DNA of 45,699 nucleotides from Erysipelotrichaceae bacterium (GTDB lineage Bacteria > Bacillota_I > Bacilli_A > Erysipelotrichales > Erysipelotrichaceae): the NCBI GenBank assembly GCA_017441765.1, contig JAFRVK010000022.1, forward strand, positions 1 to 45,699, read 5' to 3'. This document shows, one piece after another, positions 25,253 through 32,516 of the stretch. Position numbers and translations under genes: made by a program. The notes beneath the pieces were generated by a model that did no database searches, was not told the origin of the DNA, and worked only from the letters and a program-made list of their open reading frames with translations. The stretch's first letter is position 1; each line of letters opens with the position of its first letter.

Positions 25253-26368
25253 ATGGATAATTATACCGACAAAAACAAGATGAAACTTGGTTTCGGTCTG
25301 ATGAGACTGCCGAAACTGGAGGATGGAAGTATCGATGTTGCGCAGACCGCAGAAATGGCAGATCTTTTCCTGGAAGCGGGAGGTACTTATTTCGATACGG
25401 CATTTATGTATCCGGGTTCTGAGGAAGCCATACGTGATGCTCTGGTCAAGAGACATCCGCGTGATTCTTATACTCTGGCGACCAAACTGATGTGTTCAAA
25501 CGATATCGCTGACGAAGAAACCGCCAAGAAAGAATTCTATACCAGCCTGGAACGGACACAGGCAGGTTATTTTGACTATTATCTGCTGCATGCGTTGCAG
25601 CGTTCCAACTATCAGAAATATGAGGAGTATCATATCTGGGACTTTGTCAAGGAACTGAAAGAAAAAGGATTGATCAGACATTACGGCTTCTCCTTCCATG
25701 CGGATCCGGAACTGTTGGAAGAACTGCTGAATCAACATCCGGATGTGGATTTTGTGCAGCTGCAGATCAACTATGCGGACTGGGAGAATCCGGGTGTCAA
25801 TTCCAGGAAGAATCTGGAAATCTGCCGTGCACATGGCAAGTTGGTCACCGTCATGGAGCCGGTCAAGGGAGGTATCCTGGCGGATCCGATCGACAGCGTC
25901 AAAGAGATTCTTGACAGCGACGGCCACAATGTATCCTATCCATCCTGGGCCATCCGTTTCGTAGCGTCTCAGGAAGGCATCCTGATCGTTTTAAGTGGCA
26001 TGAGCAATCTCGAACAGATGAAAGACAATCTCAGTTTTATGACCGATTTCAAGCCGCTCAACGAACATGAGCAGGAACTGATCAGAAAGGCGCAGGAAGC
26101 GCTGAATGCCGATCAGACGATCCCGTGTACAGGGTGCCGCTACTGTACCAAGGGCTGTCCGATGTCGATTCCGATTCCGGATATCTTTACGGTGGAAAAC
26201 CGCAAGAAAGGTTCTCCGGAATTCCGTACCAAGAGAGAATATGCGATCGTCACGCAAGGGAAAGGCAAAGCCAGTGACTGTCTGGAATGCGGTCAGTGCG
26301 AAGCTGCCTGCCCTCAGCATCTGCCGATCATCGATCTCTTGAAACAGTGCAGAGCGCTGGAAAACTAA
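25253..26368 (+). CDS. Aldo/keto reductase with C-terminal 2x[4Fe-4S] domain
   Basis: 371 residues. The N-terminal TIM-barrel (about 1-275) has GFGLMRLPK, YFDTAFMYPGSEEAIRDAL (catalytic Tyr of the AKR family), the Lys of LATKLM, and YLLHALQ. The C-terminal part has two CX2CX2CX3C clusters: Cys292, 295, 298, 302 and Cys343, 346, 349, 353, as in bacterial ferredoxins. Such fusions probably pass electrons between NAD(P)H or ferredoxin and a carbonyl substrate; the substrate is unknown. GAGGAG precedes the ATG, 24 nt after trmD. Confidence 0.9.
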   Translation: MDNYTDKNKMKLGFGLMRLPKLEDGSIDVAQTAEMADLFLEAGGTYFDTAFMYPGSEEAIRDALVKRHPRDSYTLATKLMCSNDIADEETAKKEFYTSLERTQAGYFDYYLLHALQRSNYQKYEEYHIWDFVKELKEKGLIRHYGFSFHADPELLEELLNQHPDVDFVQLQINYADWENPGVNSRKNLEICRAHGKLVTVMEPVKGGILADPIDSVKEILDSDGHNVSYPSWAIRFVASQEGILIVLSGMSNLEQMKDNLSFMTDFKPLNEHEQELIRKAQEALNADQTIPCTGCRYCTKGCPMSIPIPDIFTVENRKKGSPEFRTKREYAIVTQGKGKASDCLECGQCEAACPQHLPIIDLLKQCRALEN

Positions 26369-26377
26369 GCAAAAGGG

Positions 26378-26400
26378 AAGGATCGTCACGATCCTTTTCA
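26378..26400 (+). terminator. Terminator after aldo/keto reductase
   Basis: Stem AAGGATCG / CGATCCTT, 3-nt loop TCA, then TTCA. The T-run is short, so some read-through into the next gene is likely. Confidence 0.6.
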
Positions 26401-26409
26401 AAAGAATAA

Positions 26410-26916
26410 ATGGATTACATCTATCACTATGAATCGCCTCTGGGTGGAATCACCCTGGCTTCCGATGGCGAAGCTCTCATCGGTCTCTGGTTCGACGATC
26501 AGAAATATTTCGGCAGTGTCCTGAAAGAACCGTTCCTGGAAGAAAGACTCCCGGTATTTGATGATGCGCTCCGCTGGCTGGATGACTATTTCAGCGGACA
26601 GATACCACCCTTTACACCGAAGCTTCATCTGCGTACGACAGCTTTCCGTCAGAGAGTCTGGCAGGCCCTTCTGGCCATCCCTTACGGACAGACCATGACA
26701 TATAAACAGATCGCACGGCTTATCGATGAAACAGGAAAGATGTCATGTCAGGCGATCGGCAATGCGGTAGGCCACAATGCGATTTCTTTGATCATACCCT
26801 GCCACAGGGTGATTGGAAGCGACGGTTCTCTGGTCGGCTATGCCGGTGGATTGGACCGGAAAAAGAGGCTCCTGGCAATGGAAAAGGATAGAATAAATTT
26901 AGAGGTTAGGAAATGA
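26410..26916 (+). CDS. ogt: Methylated-DNA--protein-cysteine methyltransferase
   Basis: 168-residue suicide enzyme that takes alkyl groups off O6-alkylguanine in DNA. The acceptor Cys131 lies in the IIPCHRVIG motif, and the DNA-binding helix-turn-helix region FRQRVWQALLAIPYGQTMTYKQIARLI precedes it. The N-terminal half is the short ribonuclease-like domain of Ogt proteins. No ribosome site is visible before ATG 26410, which lies 10 nt after a terminator hairpin; expression may rely on read-through. The stop overlaps the next gene by 4 nt. Confidence 0.92.
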   Translation: MDYIYHYESPLGGITLASDGEALIGLWFDDQKYFGSVLKEPFLEERLPVFDDALRWLDDYFSGQIPPFTPKLHLRTTAFRQRVWQALLAIPYGQTMTYKQIARLIDETGKMSCQAIGNAVGHNAISLIIPCHRVIGSDGSLVGYAGGLDRKKRLLAMEKDRINLEVRK

Positions 26917-28079
26917 AAAAGATACTGATGATATTGCTGATGATCCTGGTCTGTGTATCGTGCGCAAAGAAAGAAGAGCCTATTGACGATACACTCTCAA
27001 TAAAGGATTATCCGACCATCCATGAAACAGAATTCGGCGGAGTCTATATCGAGATCACGATCGATGACTTCAATGAGTTGGGCTTCTCTTTCGGAGACAG
27101 TGTCGATGTGGAATTCTCGAACGGCTATAAGCTGGAAGATATCCCTTACTATAACGGCTACTATGTCGAAGCAGGAGAACCGCTGCTGGTAGGTTATCCG
27201 GGCTACGACTACATCAAGGCTGCCATCAATTATGGCGACGACCTGTGGGATACGGGAAAGCTCTATGCTTCTACCACCAACAACCTCTGGCTGCAGGCCG
27301 CTTTAGACGAACACTGTACAGCGACTGTCCGCCTGCATGAAAAAGCAAAGTATCTTGCCATCCAGGGAGCACGGGATATCCATTACTATGATGAACGGGA
27401 ACGCTACGACAGCGATACGGTCTTTGCAAACTTCCGCAGCATCAAGATGGGCAAGATCAAGGAGAACATCCTTTACCGTTCTGCCTCTCCTTGCGATAAT
27501 TCGCATAACAGAGCCCACTATGTGGATTCCCTCATCAGCAACGCCAAGGTCAACGGCATTCTTGATCTGGCAGATGATGAAGACAAGATCGAAGGCTATA
27601 TCGAGAAAGAAGATTTCGGATCGCCTTATTTCTTATCTCTCTATGAGAACGGCAAGGTCTTTCCGATCGCTTTAAGCATGAATTATCTGTCAGATGTATT
27701 TGCGGAAAAGATCGCTCAGGGATTCATCATGCTGATGACGGTGGAAGGGCCCTATCTGGTCCATTGCACGGAAGGAAAAGACCGTACAGGTTTCGTATGC
27801 ATGCTGATCGAAGCGTTATGCGGTGCAAGCTATCAGGAGATCGCCGACGACTATATGCTGACGTACGCCAACTACTATGACATCACCAAAGAAAAAGAAC
27901 CTGACAAGTATCAGATTATTCTTCAGCAGAATCTGGATGCCATGCTAAAGTATCTGATCGACGATGATAAGGTCGATTTCAAGACAGTGGATCTCTCATC
28001 CTGTGCCCGCAGTTATCTGATCAAGGCAGGTATGGAAAAAACACAGATCGATGCCTTCATCGCACGTATCTGCGAGTGA
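26913..28079 (+). CDS. Lipoprotein tyrosine phosphatase with N-terminal SAM_HAT-C-like domain
   Basis: 388 residues. The N-terminal signal with a slightly degenerate lipobox ends at Cys17 (LVCVSC), so the protein should be anchored outside the membrane. The phosphatase P-loop is HCTEGKDRTGF with Cys285 and Arg291 (CX5R), in a Y_phosphatase3-type domain (about 165-388, including LYRSASPCD and INGILDLADDEDK-like blocks). Residues about 41-115 (GGVYIEITIDDF, GDSVDVEFSNGY, GEPLLVGYPGYDYIKAAINYGD) resemble the C-terminal barrel of SAM hydroxide adenosyltransferases; this link is inference. The start overlaps ogt as ATGA. Confidence 0.82.
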   Translation: MKKILMILLMILVCVSCAKKEEPIDDTLSIKDYPTIHETEFGGVYIEITIDDFNELGFSFGDSVDVEFSNGYKLEDIPYYNGYYVEAGEPLLVGYPGYDYIKAAINYGDDLWDTGKLYASTTNNLWLQAALDEHCTATVRLHEKAKYLAIQGARDIHYYDERERYDSDTVFANFRSIKMGKIKENILYRSASPCDNSHNRAHYVDSLISNAKVNGILDLADDEDKIEGYIEKEDFGSPYFLSLYENGKVFPIALSMNYLSDVFAEKIAQGFIMLMTVEGPYLVHCTEGKDRTGFVCMLIEALCGASYQEIADDYMLTYANYYDITKEKEPDKYQIILQQNLDAMLKYLIDDDKVDFKTVDLSSCARSYLIKAGMEKTQIDAFIARICE

Positions 28080-28844
28080 TCAGTAGATCAGAAGATCATT
28101 TCCTTCATCGGGACAGACATAGAGATCGATCTCAGGATCATTGATCCTCTTCCGGGTCGTTTCCAATGCGATTTCCGGCGTATTGTTATGTAGAGATAAG
28201 TGGGCAAGCAGAAAATGGCTTGTCCCTTTTTCTTTGAGATAGGCGATGGTTTCCGCGCATTCGTCATTGGACAGATGTCCTGCTTCCGAGCGTATCCGTG
28301 CCTGCAGCTGTTTGGGGTATGGCCCGTTCTTCAGCATTTCCACATCATGGTTGGATTCGATGATGACGACATCCGCACCGATCAGTTCCTGCAGGAACTG
28401 TTCCTTCATTCTGCCACAGTCAGTCACATAAGCGACTTTACGATTCGCAGTACGGAAAGAATACCCGCAGGTATAAGCGAAATCATGAGGGACTTTGAAC
28501 ATTCTCACGGTCAGTCCCGGAAACAGTTCGATGTCTTCGTACATATTCAGAACCACTCTCTCGGTTTTGGTCTTTCGGATGCTGTACATGACGCTTCTGT
28601 TCGCATAGACTTTGCAGACGGTATGATTGGTGATCGGTTCCGCCGCTTTCACATGATCGTAATGACCATGCGTCAGAAAAATCGCATCGATCTCTTCCAA
28701 AGAACGATCATGCATCGCCAAAGCGTCTCTGACCTTCTTGTAACCGATTCCCATATCGATCAGAAAACGATATCCACCGATCTCGATATAGAAACAGTTT
28801 CCCGTTGAACCTGAACCGATGGGAATGATCCTGATTTCATCCAT
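28080..28844 (-). CDS. MBL-fold metallo-hydrolase (YycJ/WalJ-like)
   Basis: 254 residues with the two-metal motif THGHYDH (His59, His61, Asp63, His64), the N-terminal GSGSTGNCFYIEIGGYRFLIDMG block, TDCGRM, and AGHLSNDECAE near the C-terminus, all typical of the YycJ/WalJ group. WalJ acts in coordinating cell division with replication in some Bacillota; here no walRK genes are nearby, so this may be a paralogue. A TGCTATGAT extended -10 lies so close to the ATG that the mRNA should start at the A of the ATG. Its stop TCA abuts the stop TGA of the convergent phosphatase gene, sharing a TGATCA palindrome. Confidence 0.88.
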   Translation of the reverse strand: MDEIRIIPIGSGSTGNCFYIEIGGYRFLIDMGIGYKKVRDALAMHDRSLEEIDAIFLTHGHYDHVKAAEPITNHTVCKVYANRSVMYSIRKTKTERVVLNMYEDIELFPGLTVRMFKVPHDFAYTCGYSFRTANRKVAYVTDCGRMKEQFLQELIGADVVIIESNHDVEMLKNGPYPKQLQARIRSEAGHLSNDECAETIAYLKEKGTSHFLLAHLSLHNNTPEIALETTRKRINDPEIDLYVCPDEGNDLLIY

Positions 28845-28850
28845 AACATA

Positions 28851-28859
28851 ATCATAGCA
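28851..28859 (-). promoter_or_regulatory. Extended -10, predicted leaderless start of the MBL gene
   Basis: TGCTATGAT on the minus strand, then six bases TATGTT and ATG; +1 falls on the A of the start codon. Confidence 0.6.
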
Positions 28860-28898
28860 GATAATCCGAGTCTCATCTGTGATCTTATGATGAAACTG

Positions 28899-28907
28899 TG
28901 TTACATT
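28899..28907 (+). promoter_or_regulatory. Extended -10 of the YgjV-family gene
   Basis: TGTTACATT; predicted start about 2 nt before ATG 28916. Back to back with the MBL promoter in a 71-bp gap. Confidence 0.5.
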
Positions 28908-28915
28908 AGAACCAT

Positions 28916-29419
28916 ATGGATATCGTCCTTTTCGCCAACATTCTTACATTGATCGCCCAGTTGGTCTCGTTCTATGCTTCGACCAGAAAAAACAAGAATC
29001 AGGTCCTGTTCTTTCAGAATATCTTCATGCTGATCATCAGTGTCGCAAGCTATCTTTTGAAATGATACAGTGCAATCATCACCAATGTCGTCTGTGTGAT
29101 CCGGAACTGCCTGTCGATGAGAGGTATCAGTTCCAGATGGATCACATATGGGCTGATCCTCTTTTCTGTCATTTTTGGGACGATCGTCAACCGCAACGGC
29201 TATCTGGGTTATTTGCCTATCCTTGCGAATATCATACAGACCCTTGCGGTTCTTAACGAGAAAGCAGGAGTCAGAAGGGTGAAGATATCATTTGGAATCG
29301 CCTGCCTGTTGTGGACGGCTTTCAACTGGTCGATCAAGAGCTATGTAGGATCGTTCTTCAATCTGTTTAACGTAATCTCTTATCTGTTCAACGGAATAAG
29401 AGATAGCAAAAACAATTAA
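28916..29419 (+). pseudogene. YgjV-family inner membrane protein interrupted by an in-frame TGA
   Basis: A single frame of 168 codons from ATG 28916 to TAA 29417-29419 is broken at 29063-29065 by TGA, where a Trp codon TGG (one base change) would be natural: SYLLK-stop-YSAIITNVVCVIRN. The first 49 residues (FANILTLIAQLVSFYAS, VLFFQNIFMLIISVASYLL) and the remainder (YGLILFSVIFGTIV, YLGYLPILANIIQTLAVL, WTAFNWSIKSYVGSFFNLFNVISYL) together match the helical layout of YgjV/Imp proteins, about 170 residues. Most likely a recent nonsense mutation; read-through or a sequencing error remain possible. A downstream ATG might give a C-terminal piece. Confidence 0.75.
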
Positions 29420-29450
29420 AAGATAGTTCGCAAGGAACTATCTTTTCATA
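29418..29450. terminator. Bidirectional terminator
   Basis: 12-bp stem AAAAGATAGTTC / GAACTATCTTTT with loop GCAAG, between the convergent YgjV-family and mscS-like genes. Confidence 0.85.
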
Positions 29451-29466
29451 AGTCTGATGAATGTGA

Positions 29467-30240
29467 CTACACTATTTTGATTTTATTTTTTGCCAAAGCA
29501 TTCGACAGTTTCGGAAGCAGATGGTTGCGTACTTCGCTGAAATCATTGAGACTGTCGGTATAGACCGGAAAACTGAGCTGGTATCCTTCCACAGTTAATC
29601 CTTTCACTACCAGCAGCGATTCTTTTTCGTGATTCACCAGTTCTTCCTGATCAAGAAGTTCTTTGATGATCTTCTGCAGCTTTTTGAGATCCGTATCCCC
29701 GGCAACCTTCAGTTCGATCGCTTTGGAATAGTTGCCGTTGGACATATCCTCGATGATCGCTGAATTCATGACCGTATTCGGAATGATGATCTCAGTCTGT
29801 TCCTGTGTCAGCAGGACCGTATGGCGGAAAGTGATTTCCTGGACTGTACCGGAGAGGTCTTTTTCTTTGATAGAGATGATATCTCCGACTTTGAAAGGCT
29901 GATGGACTGCAAGGAAGAATCCGGCGATATAGTTGCCAAATGTCGCCTGGGCAGCAATACCGACAGCGACGGCAATGATACTGGTCGCTCCCAGGATCGT
30001 ATCCCCAAGGCTGCTTAACGGTTTGATCTGACGGATGATCACGATGATCGCCACCATCCAGACCAGAGCACGTATCGTCTGGTAGAGATACTGATTGGTC
30101 GTGATCTTGTCCTCGTATTTCTTATTGAAACGGTCAGTCAGTCTTTTGCAGATACGGTCGATGACCAAAGCAAAAAGAACAGTTACTGTAGAACTGATCA
30201 GAAAGTAATTCAAACCGTTCGTAAAAATGCTGTCATTCAT
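29467..30240 (-). CDS. Small-conductance mechanosensitive channel (MscS family)
   Basis: 257 residues. Three hydrophobic segments: about 10-28, 55-72 and the pore helix 83-112 (GATSIIAVAVGIAAQATFGNYIAGFFLAV), whose Gly/Ala packing and following HQPFKVGDIISI are MscS signatures. The cytoplasmic beta domain follows (GTVQEITFRHTVL, IIPNTVMNSAIIEDMS), with a shorter C-terminal portal domain. It would open under hypo-osmotic membrane tension. It is the last gene of a minus-strand run after barnase, barstar and the isochorismatase-like gene. Confidence 0.92.
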   Translation of the reverse strand: MNDSIFTNGLNYFLISSTVTVLFALVIDRICKRLTDRFNKKYEDKITTNQYLYQTIRALVWMVAIIVIIRQIKPLSSLGDTILGATSIIAVAVGIAAQATFGNYIAGFFLAVHQPFKVGDIISIKEKDLSGTVQEITFRHTVLLTQEQTEIIIPNTVMNSAIIEDMSNGNYSKAIELKVAGDTDLKKLQKIIKELLDQEELVNHEKESLLVVKGLTVEGYQLSFPVYTDSLNDFSEVRNHLLPKLSNALAKNKIKIV

Positions 30241-30252
30241 ATTTCAGATATC

Positions 30253-30783
30253 CTAGATAATTTCGATCTGACACATCTGCATCGTTTTTAAGGCGGCTTC
30301 ATGCGTTTCAGGAGTCACTCCTGCGCAGCAGTTCGCTTTGACCATGACCGGGATTTCCGGGAAAGCTGTCTTCACCAGATGAGCGTTTGTTACGACGCAG
30401 ATATCTGTACACAGACCGATCAGAGTGATGCTTTCAATCGGTTCCCTTTCATCATGATCTTTCAAGACTTGGACAAGCTCCTCGCTGCCGAAAGTCGGTT
30501 TATCGATGATGATGAAAGATTCTCTTTCTTTCAAAGCATTTCCGACTTCTTCATTCAGCATCCATCCTTCCGTATTCTCGACGCAATGTACGACCGGAAG
30601 ATGTCTTCCTTCATTTGTTTCCAGATAGTTTTCATGATGGGTATCGCGGGTTGCGATCACCAGGTCATAGTCTTTTCTGATTTCCTCACAGACAGCAGGG
30701 ATGATCGCGACAGCTTCTTTGGTACCCAGAGCCGCATCAACGAAATCATTCTGCATATCGACACTGATCAAGATCTTTGACAT
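30253..30783 (-). CDS. Cysteine hydrolase, isochorismatase/nicotinamidase family
   Basis: 176 residues with the catalytic triad Asp9 (SVDMQNDF), Lys95 (IDKPTFGS) and Cys129 (GLCTDICV), the metal-site-like TRDTHHENY block at 45-53, and the cis-peptide region before Cys129. The D-x-H-x-x region suggests a nicotinamidase-like amidohydrolase more than a true isochorismatase, but the assignment of substrate is inference. AGGAGG precedes the ATG. It sits 14 nt after barstar and 12 nt before mscS, probably in one transcript. Confidence 0.85.
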   Translation of the reverse strand: MSKILISVDMQNDFVDAALGTKEAVAIIPAVCEEIRKDYDLVIATRDTHHENYLETNEGRHLPVVHCVENTEGWMLNEEVGNALKERESFIIIDKPTFGSEELVQVLKDHDEREPIESITLIGLCTDICVVTNAHLVKTAFPEIPVMVKANCCAGVTPETHEAALKTMQMCQIEII

Positions 30784-30797
30784 AAGAACCTCCTATT

Positions 30798-31301
30798 TTA
30801 TTCCTCATCCAGCAGTTCATCATAGTCATAGTTCAAAGAGATGTTGCGATACTCCTCTGCCACATCTTCCATGACACTCAGAACCTTTAAAGAAAAATCA
30901 TCGATCGCCTCAAGATTGGTCACAACGATTTTCTTGTCATTTCCTTCACTCAGACACTCATACAAAGAATCCAGATTTTCCCCATAATAGTCCGGGAAAT
31001 GGAATAACTCTTTCAGATATTCATGCTTCTTTTCATTCAGCCTCTCGATATCCAGAACGATCACATCCTCGACAGTCTCTTCCGGATAATAGAATTCCAG
31101 TTCAACATCCTCTTTCTCTTCCATCAGTTCATTCAAATGCTTCAAGATCTCGCTGCTTTCTTCATCCGGAATCTCATCCAGAATGATTTCGATCAACGTA
31201 TCTTCGACAGCCGAAAGATCCCCGTCTTCCCAGATTTCTTTTAACAGATCTTCATGTTTCTGATTGAGCTGGCTTATTAAAAACGTAACGATATTCATCA
31301 T
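30798..31301 (-). CDS. Barstar-family ribonuclease inhibitor with N-terminal extension
   Basis: 167 residues; a barstar domain occupies about 78-167 and is preceded by an acidic helical extension of about 77 residues absent from classical 90-residue barstar. The barnase-binding helix is FPDYYGENLDSLYECL: Asp111 matches barstar Asp35, Glu115 matches Asp39 and Tyr114 matches Trp38. It should bind and block the RNase encoded just upstream. The start overlaps the barnase stop by 4 nt (CCATGATG), which would make inhibitor with each round of toxin translation; ATG 31298 is an equally possible start. Confidence 0.88.
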   Translation of the reverse strand: MMNIVTFLISQLNQKHEDLLKEIWEDGDLSAVEDTLIEIILDEIPDEESSEILKHLNELMEEKEDVELEFYYPEETVEDVIVLDIERLNEKKHEYLKELFHFPDYYGENLDSLYECLSEGNDKKIVVTNLEAIDDFSLKVLSVMEDVAEEYRNISLNYDYDELLDEE

Positions 31302-31762
31302 GGTTCTCCATATAGTAATTCAAACGTGTTGTAATGGTCCTCGGTGTAATAAATCAGACCATCATTGGAATAGACGATTCTCTTGGCGTTCCGCGTTCCG
31401 CCACTGTAATCGATGTCGCACTCATAATACTTTCTTCCTTCTCTCTCAGGAAGATGACCTTCATAATTGGAAAAACGGTCTCCACCGATGCTGCAGCCCG
31501 GACAGACCTTGTTCAGATTGCCTTTCTCGGCGTCCCAGCCTTTCTTTTTCGCTTCAGTCTTAGTGATGTAATTGGATGGAAGCTTTCCATAAGTAAAGAG
31601 ATACAAAGCGACATCGTCCTTCGACGTGTATTGTCCATCTTCGCTGATTTCGACCTGTTCCACGGGATATTCGATGATATCTTGATGGAAATAGTTCTCA
31701 TAGAAATAAAACAGACCAAGGCCGATAAGAACGATGAGAATGAGCTTCAACAGTTTTTTCAT
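31298..31762 (-). CDS. Barnase-family ribonuclease with N-terminal membrane anchor
   Basis: 154 residues. Residues 4-21 are hydrophobic (signal peptide or anchor) and 45-154 are a barnase domain. Barnase active-site residues map to Lys68 (K27), Glu114 (E73), Arg124 (R83), Arg128 (R87) and His143 (H102), all present, so it should cleave RNA. Barnase Arg59 is replaced by Tyr100, and VCPGCSIGGD puts Cys87 and Cys90 where barnase has Ala46 and Lys49. TATAAT ends 7 nt before the ATG, giving a leaderless mRNA, and no ribosome site is present. The barstar gene follows with a 4-nt overlap. Confidence 0.9.
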   Translation of the reverse strand: MKKLLKLILIVLIGLGLFYFYENYFHQDIIEYPVEQVEISEDGQYTSKDDVALYLFTYGKLPSNYITKTEAKKKGWDAEKGNLNKVCPGCSIGGDRFSNYEGHLPEREGRKYYECDIDYSGGTRNAKRIVYSNDGLIYYTEDHYNTFELLYGEP

Positions 31763-31768
31763 AGTTTC

Positions 31769-31774
31769 ATTATA
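31769..31774 (-). promoter_or_regulatory. -10 box, predicted leaderless start of barnase
   Basis: Perfect TATAAT on the minus strand, six bases GAAACT, then ATG. -35 region is T-rich without a clear hexamer. Confidence 0.6.
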
Positions 31775-31818
31775 AGAAAGATAAATGAAAAGAAAAAGAG
31801 AATCGAATGAAAAGAAAA

Positions 31819-31827
31819 TGCTAGAAT
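31819..31827 (+). promoter_or_regulatory. Extended -10 of the esterase gene
   Basis: TGCTAGAAT; predicted start about 31834, three bases before ATG 31837. Divergent from the barnase promoter within a 74-bp gap. Confidence 0.55.
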
Positions 31828-31836
31828 GACATTAAG

Positions 31837-32475
31837 ATGAAAACATATCGTTATGGAAATGAGAATTCGCCGGTCGTTCTGGTTCAGCTGATCTCGGATT
31901 ATGAACTGTCTTTCATGGAACAGGAATATGCCTGGATCAAAGAGAATGTTGCGAATAAAGAGTTTTTGCTGCTTGGTGTGATAATCGAAGACTGGAACGA
32001 AGAACTGTCGCCATGGAAAGCTCCTGCGGTTTTTGGCAAGGATGATTTCGGTGACGGAGCGCAAAAGACGCTTGAAATGATGGAACGGGAACTTTCTTTG
32101 TTCCATGAACAAAACAGAGAAATGTACCTTGGCGGTTATTCATTAGCAGGTCTTTTTACGCTGTGGCAGGCGTATCAGAAGGGGCTTTTCGAAGGCATCG
32201 CTGCTGTTTCGCCATCCGTCTGGTTTTCGGGCTTTCTAGATTATGCCAAAGAGAATACGATCCGTGCGCAGAAGATCTATCTTTCATTAGGCGACAAAGA
32301 ACACAAGACCCGCAATCCTGTCATGGCTACGGTCAGAGACAATATCACAGAGCTTTATGAATACTATCAGCAGAAAGGCTATGATTGCATGCTGGAATTC
32401 AATCCGGGCAATCATTTTACTGATCCCTGGCTTCGGATGGCCAAAGGTTTTAGCTGTCTTATCAAAGATGAATAA
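31837..32475 (+). CDS. Putative alpha/beta-hydrolase-fold esterase
   Basis: 212 residues. LGGYSLAGLFTLW holds the nucleophile elbow G-x-S-x-x-G, VSPSVWFSGFLDYA and KIYLSLGDKEHKTRNPVM follow as in esterases of the enterochelin esterase/YbbA group, with the acid in GDKEHKT and the His in NPGNHFTDP. Cytoplasmic by lack of a signal. Substrate unknown. Divergently transcribed from the barnase gene. Confidence 0.78.
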   Translation: MKTYRYGNENSPVVLVQLISDYELSFMEQEYAWIKENVANKEFLLLGVIIEDWNEELSPWKAPAVFGKDDFGDGAQKTLEMMERELSLFHEQNREMYLGGYSLAGLFTLWQAYQKGLFEGIAAVSPSVWFSGFLDYAKENTIRAQKIYLSLGDKEHKTRNPVMATVRDNITELYEYYQQKGYDCMLEFNPGNHFTDPWLRMAKGFSCLIKDE

Positions 32476-32490
32476 GAAATGATCTTCTAG

Positions 32491-32496
32491 TATAAT
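32491..32496 (+). promoter_or_regulatory. -10 box of the DUF4236 gene
   Basis: TATAAT; predicted start about 32503, so the mRNA would begin at the AGAGGTGG ribosome site, 14 nt before the ATG. Confidence 0.5.
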
Positions 32497-32516
32497 AGAA
32501 ACAGAGGTGGACAACC

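Noticed and set aside
29063..29065. UGA read as Trp or selenocysteine
   Set aside because: Other genes end at TGA and use TGG for Trp, and no SECIS-like hairpin was evident right after the codon; a nonsense mutation is simpler.
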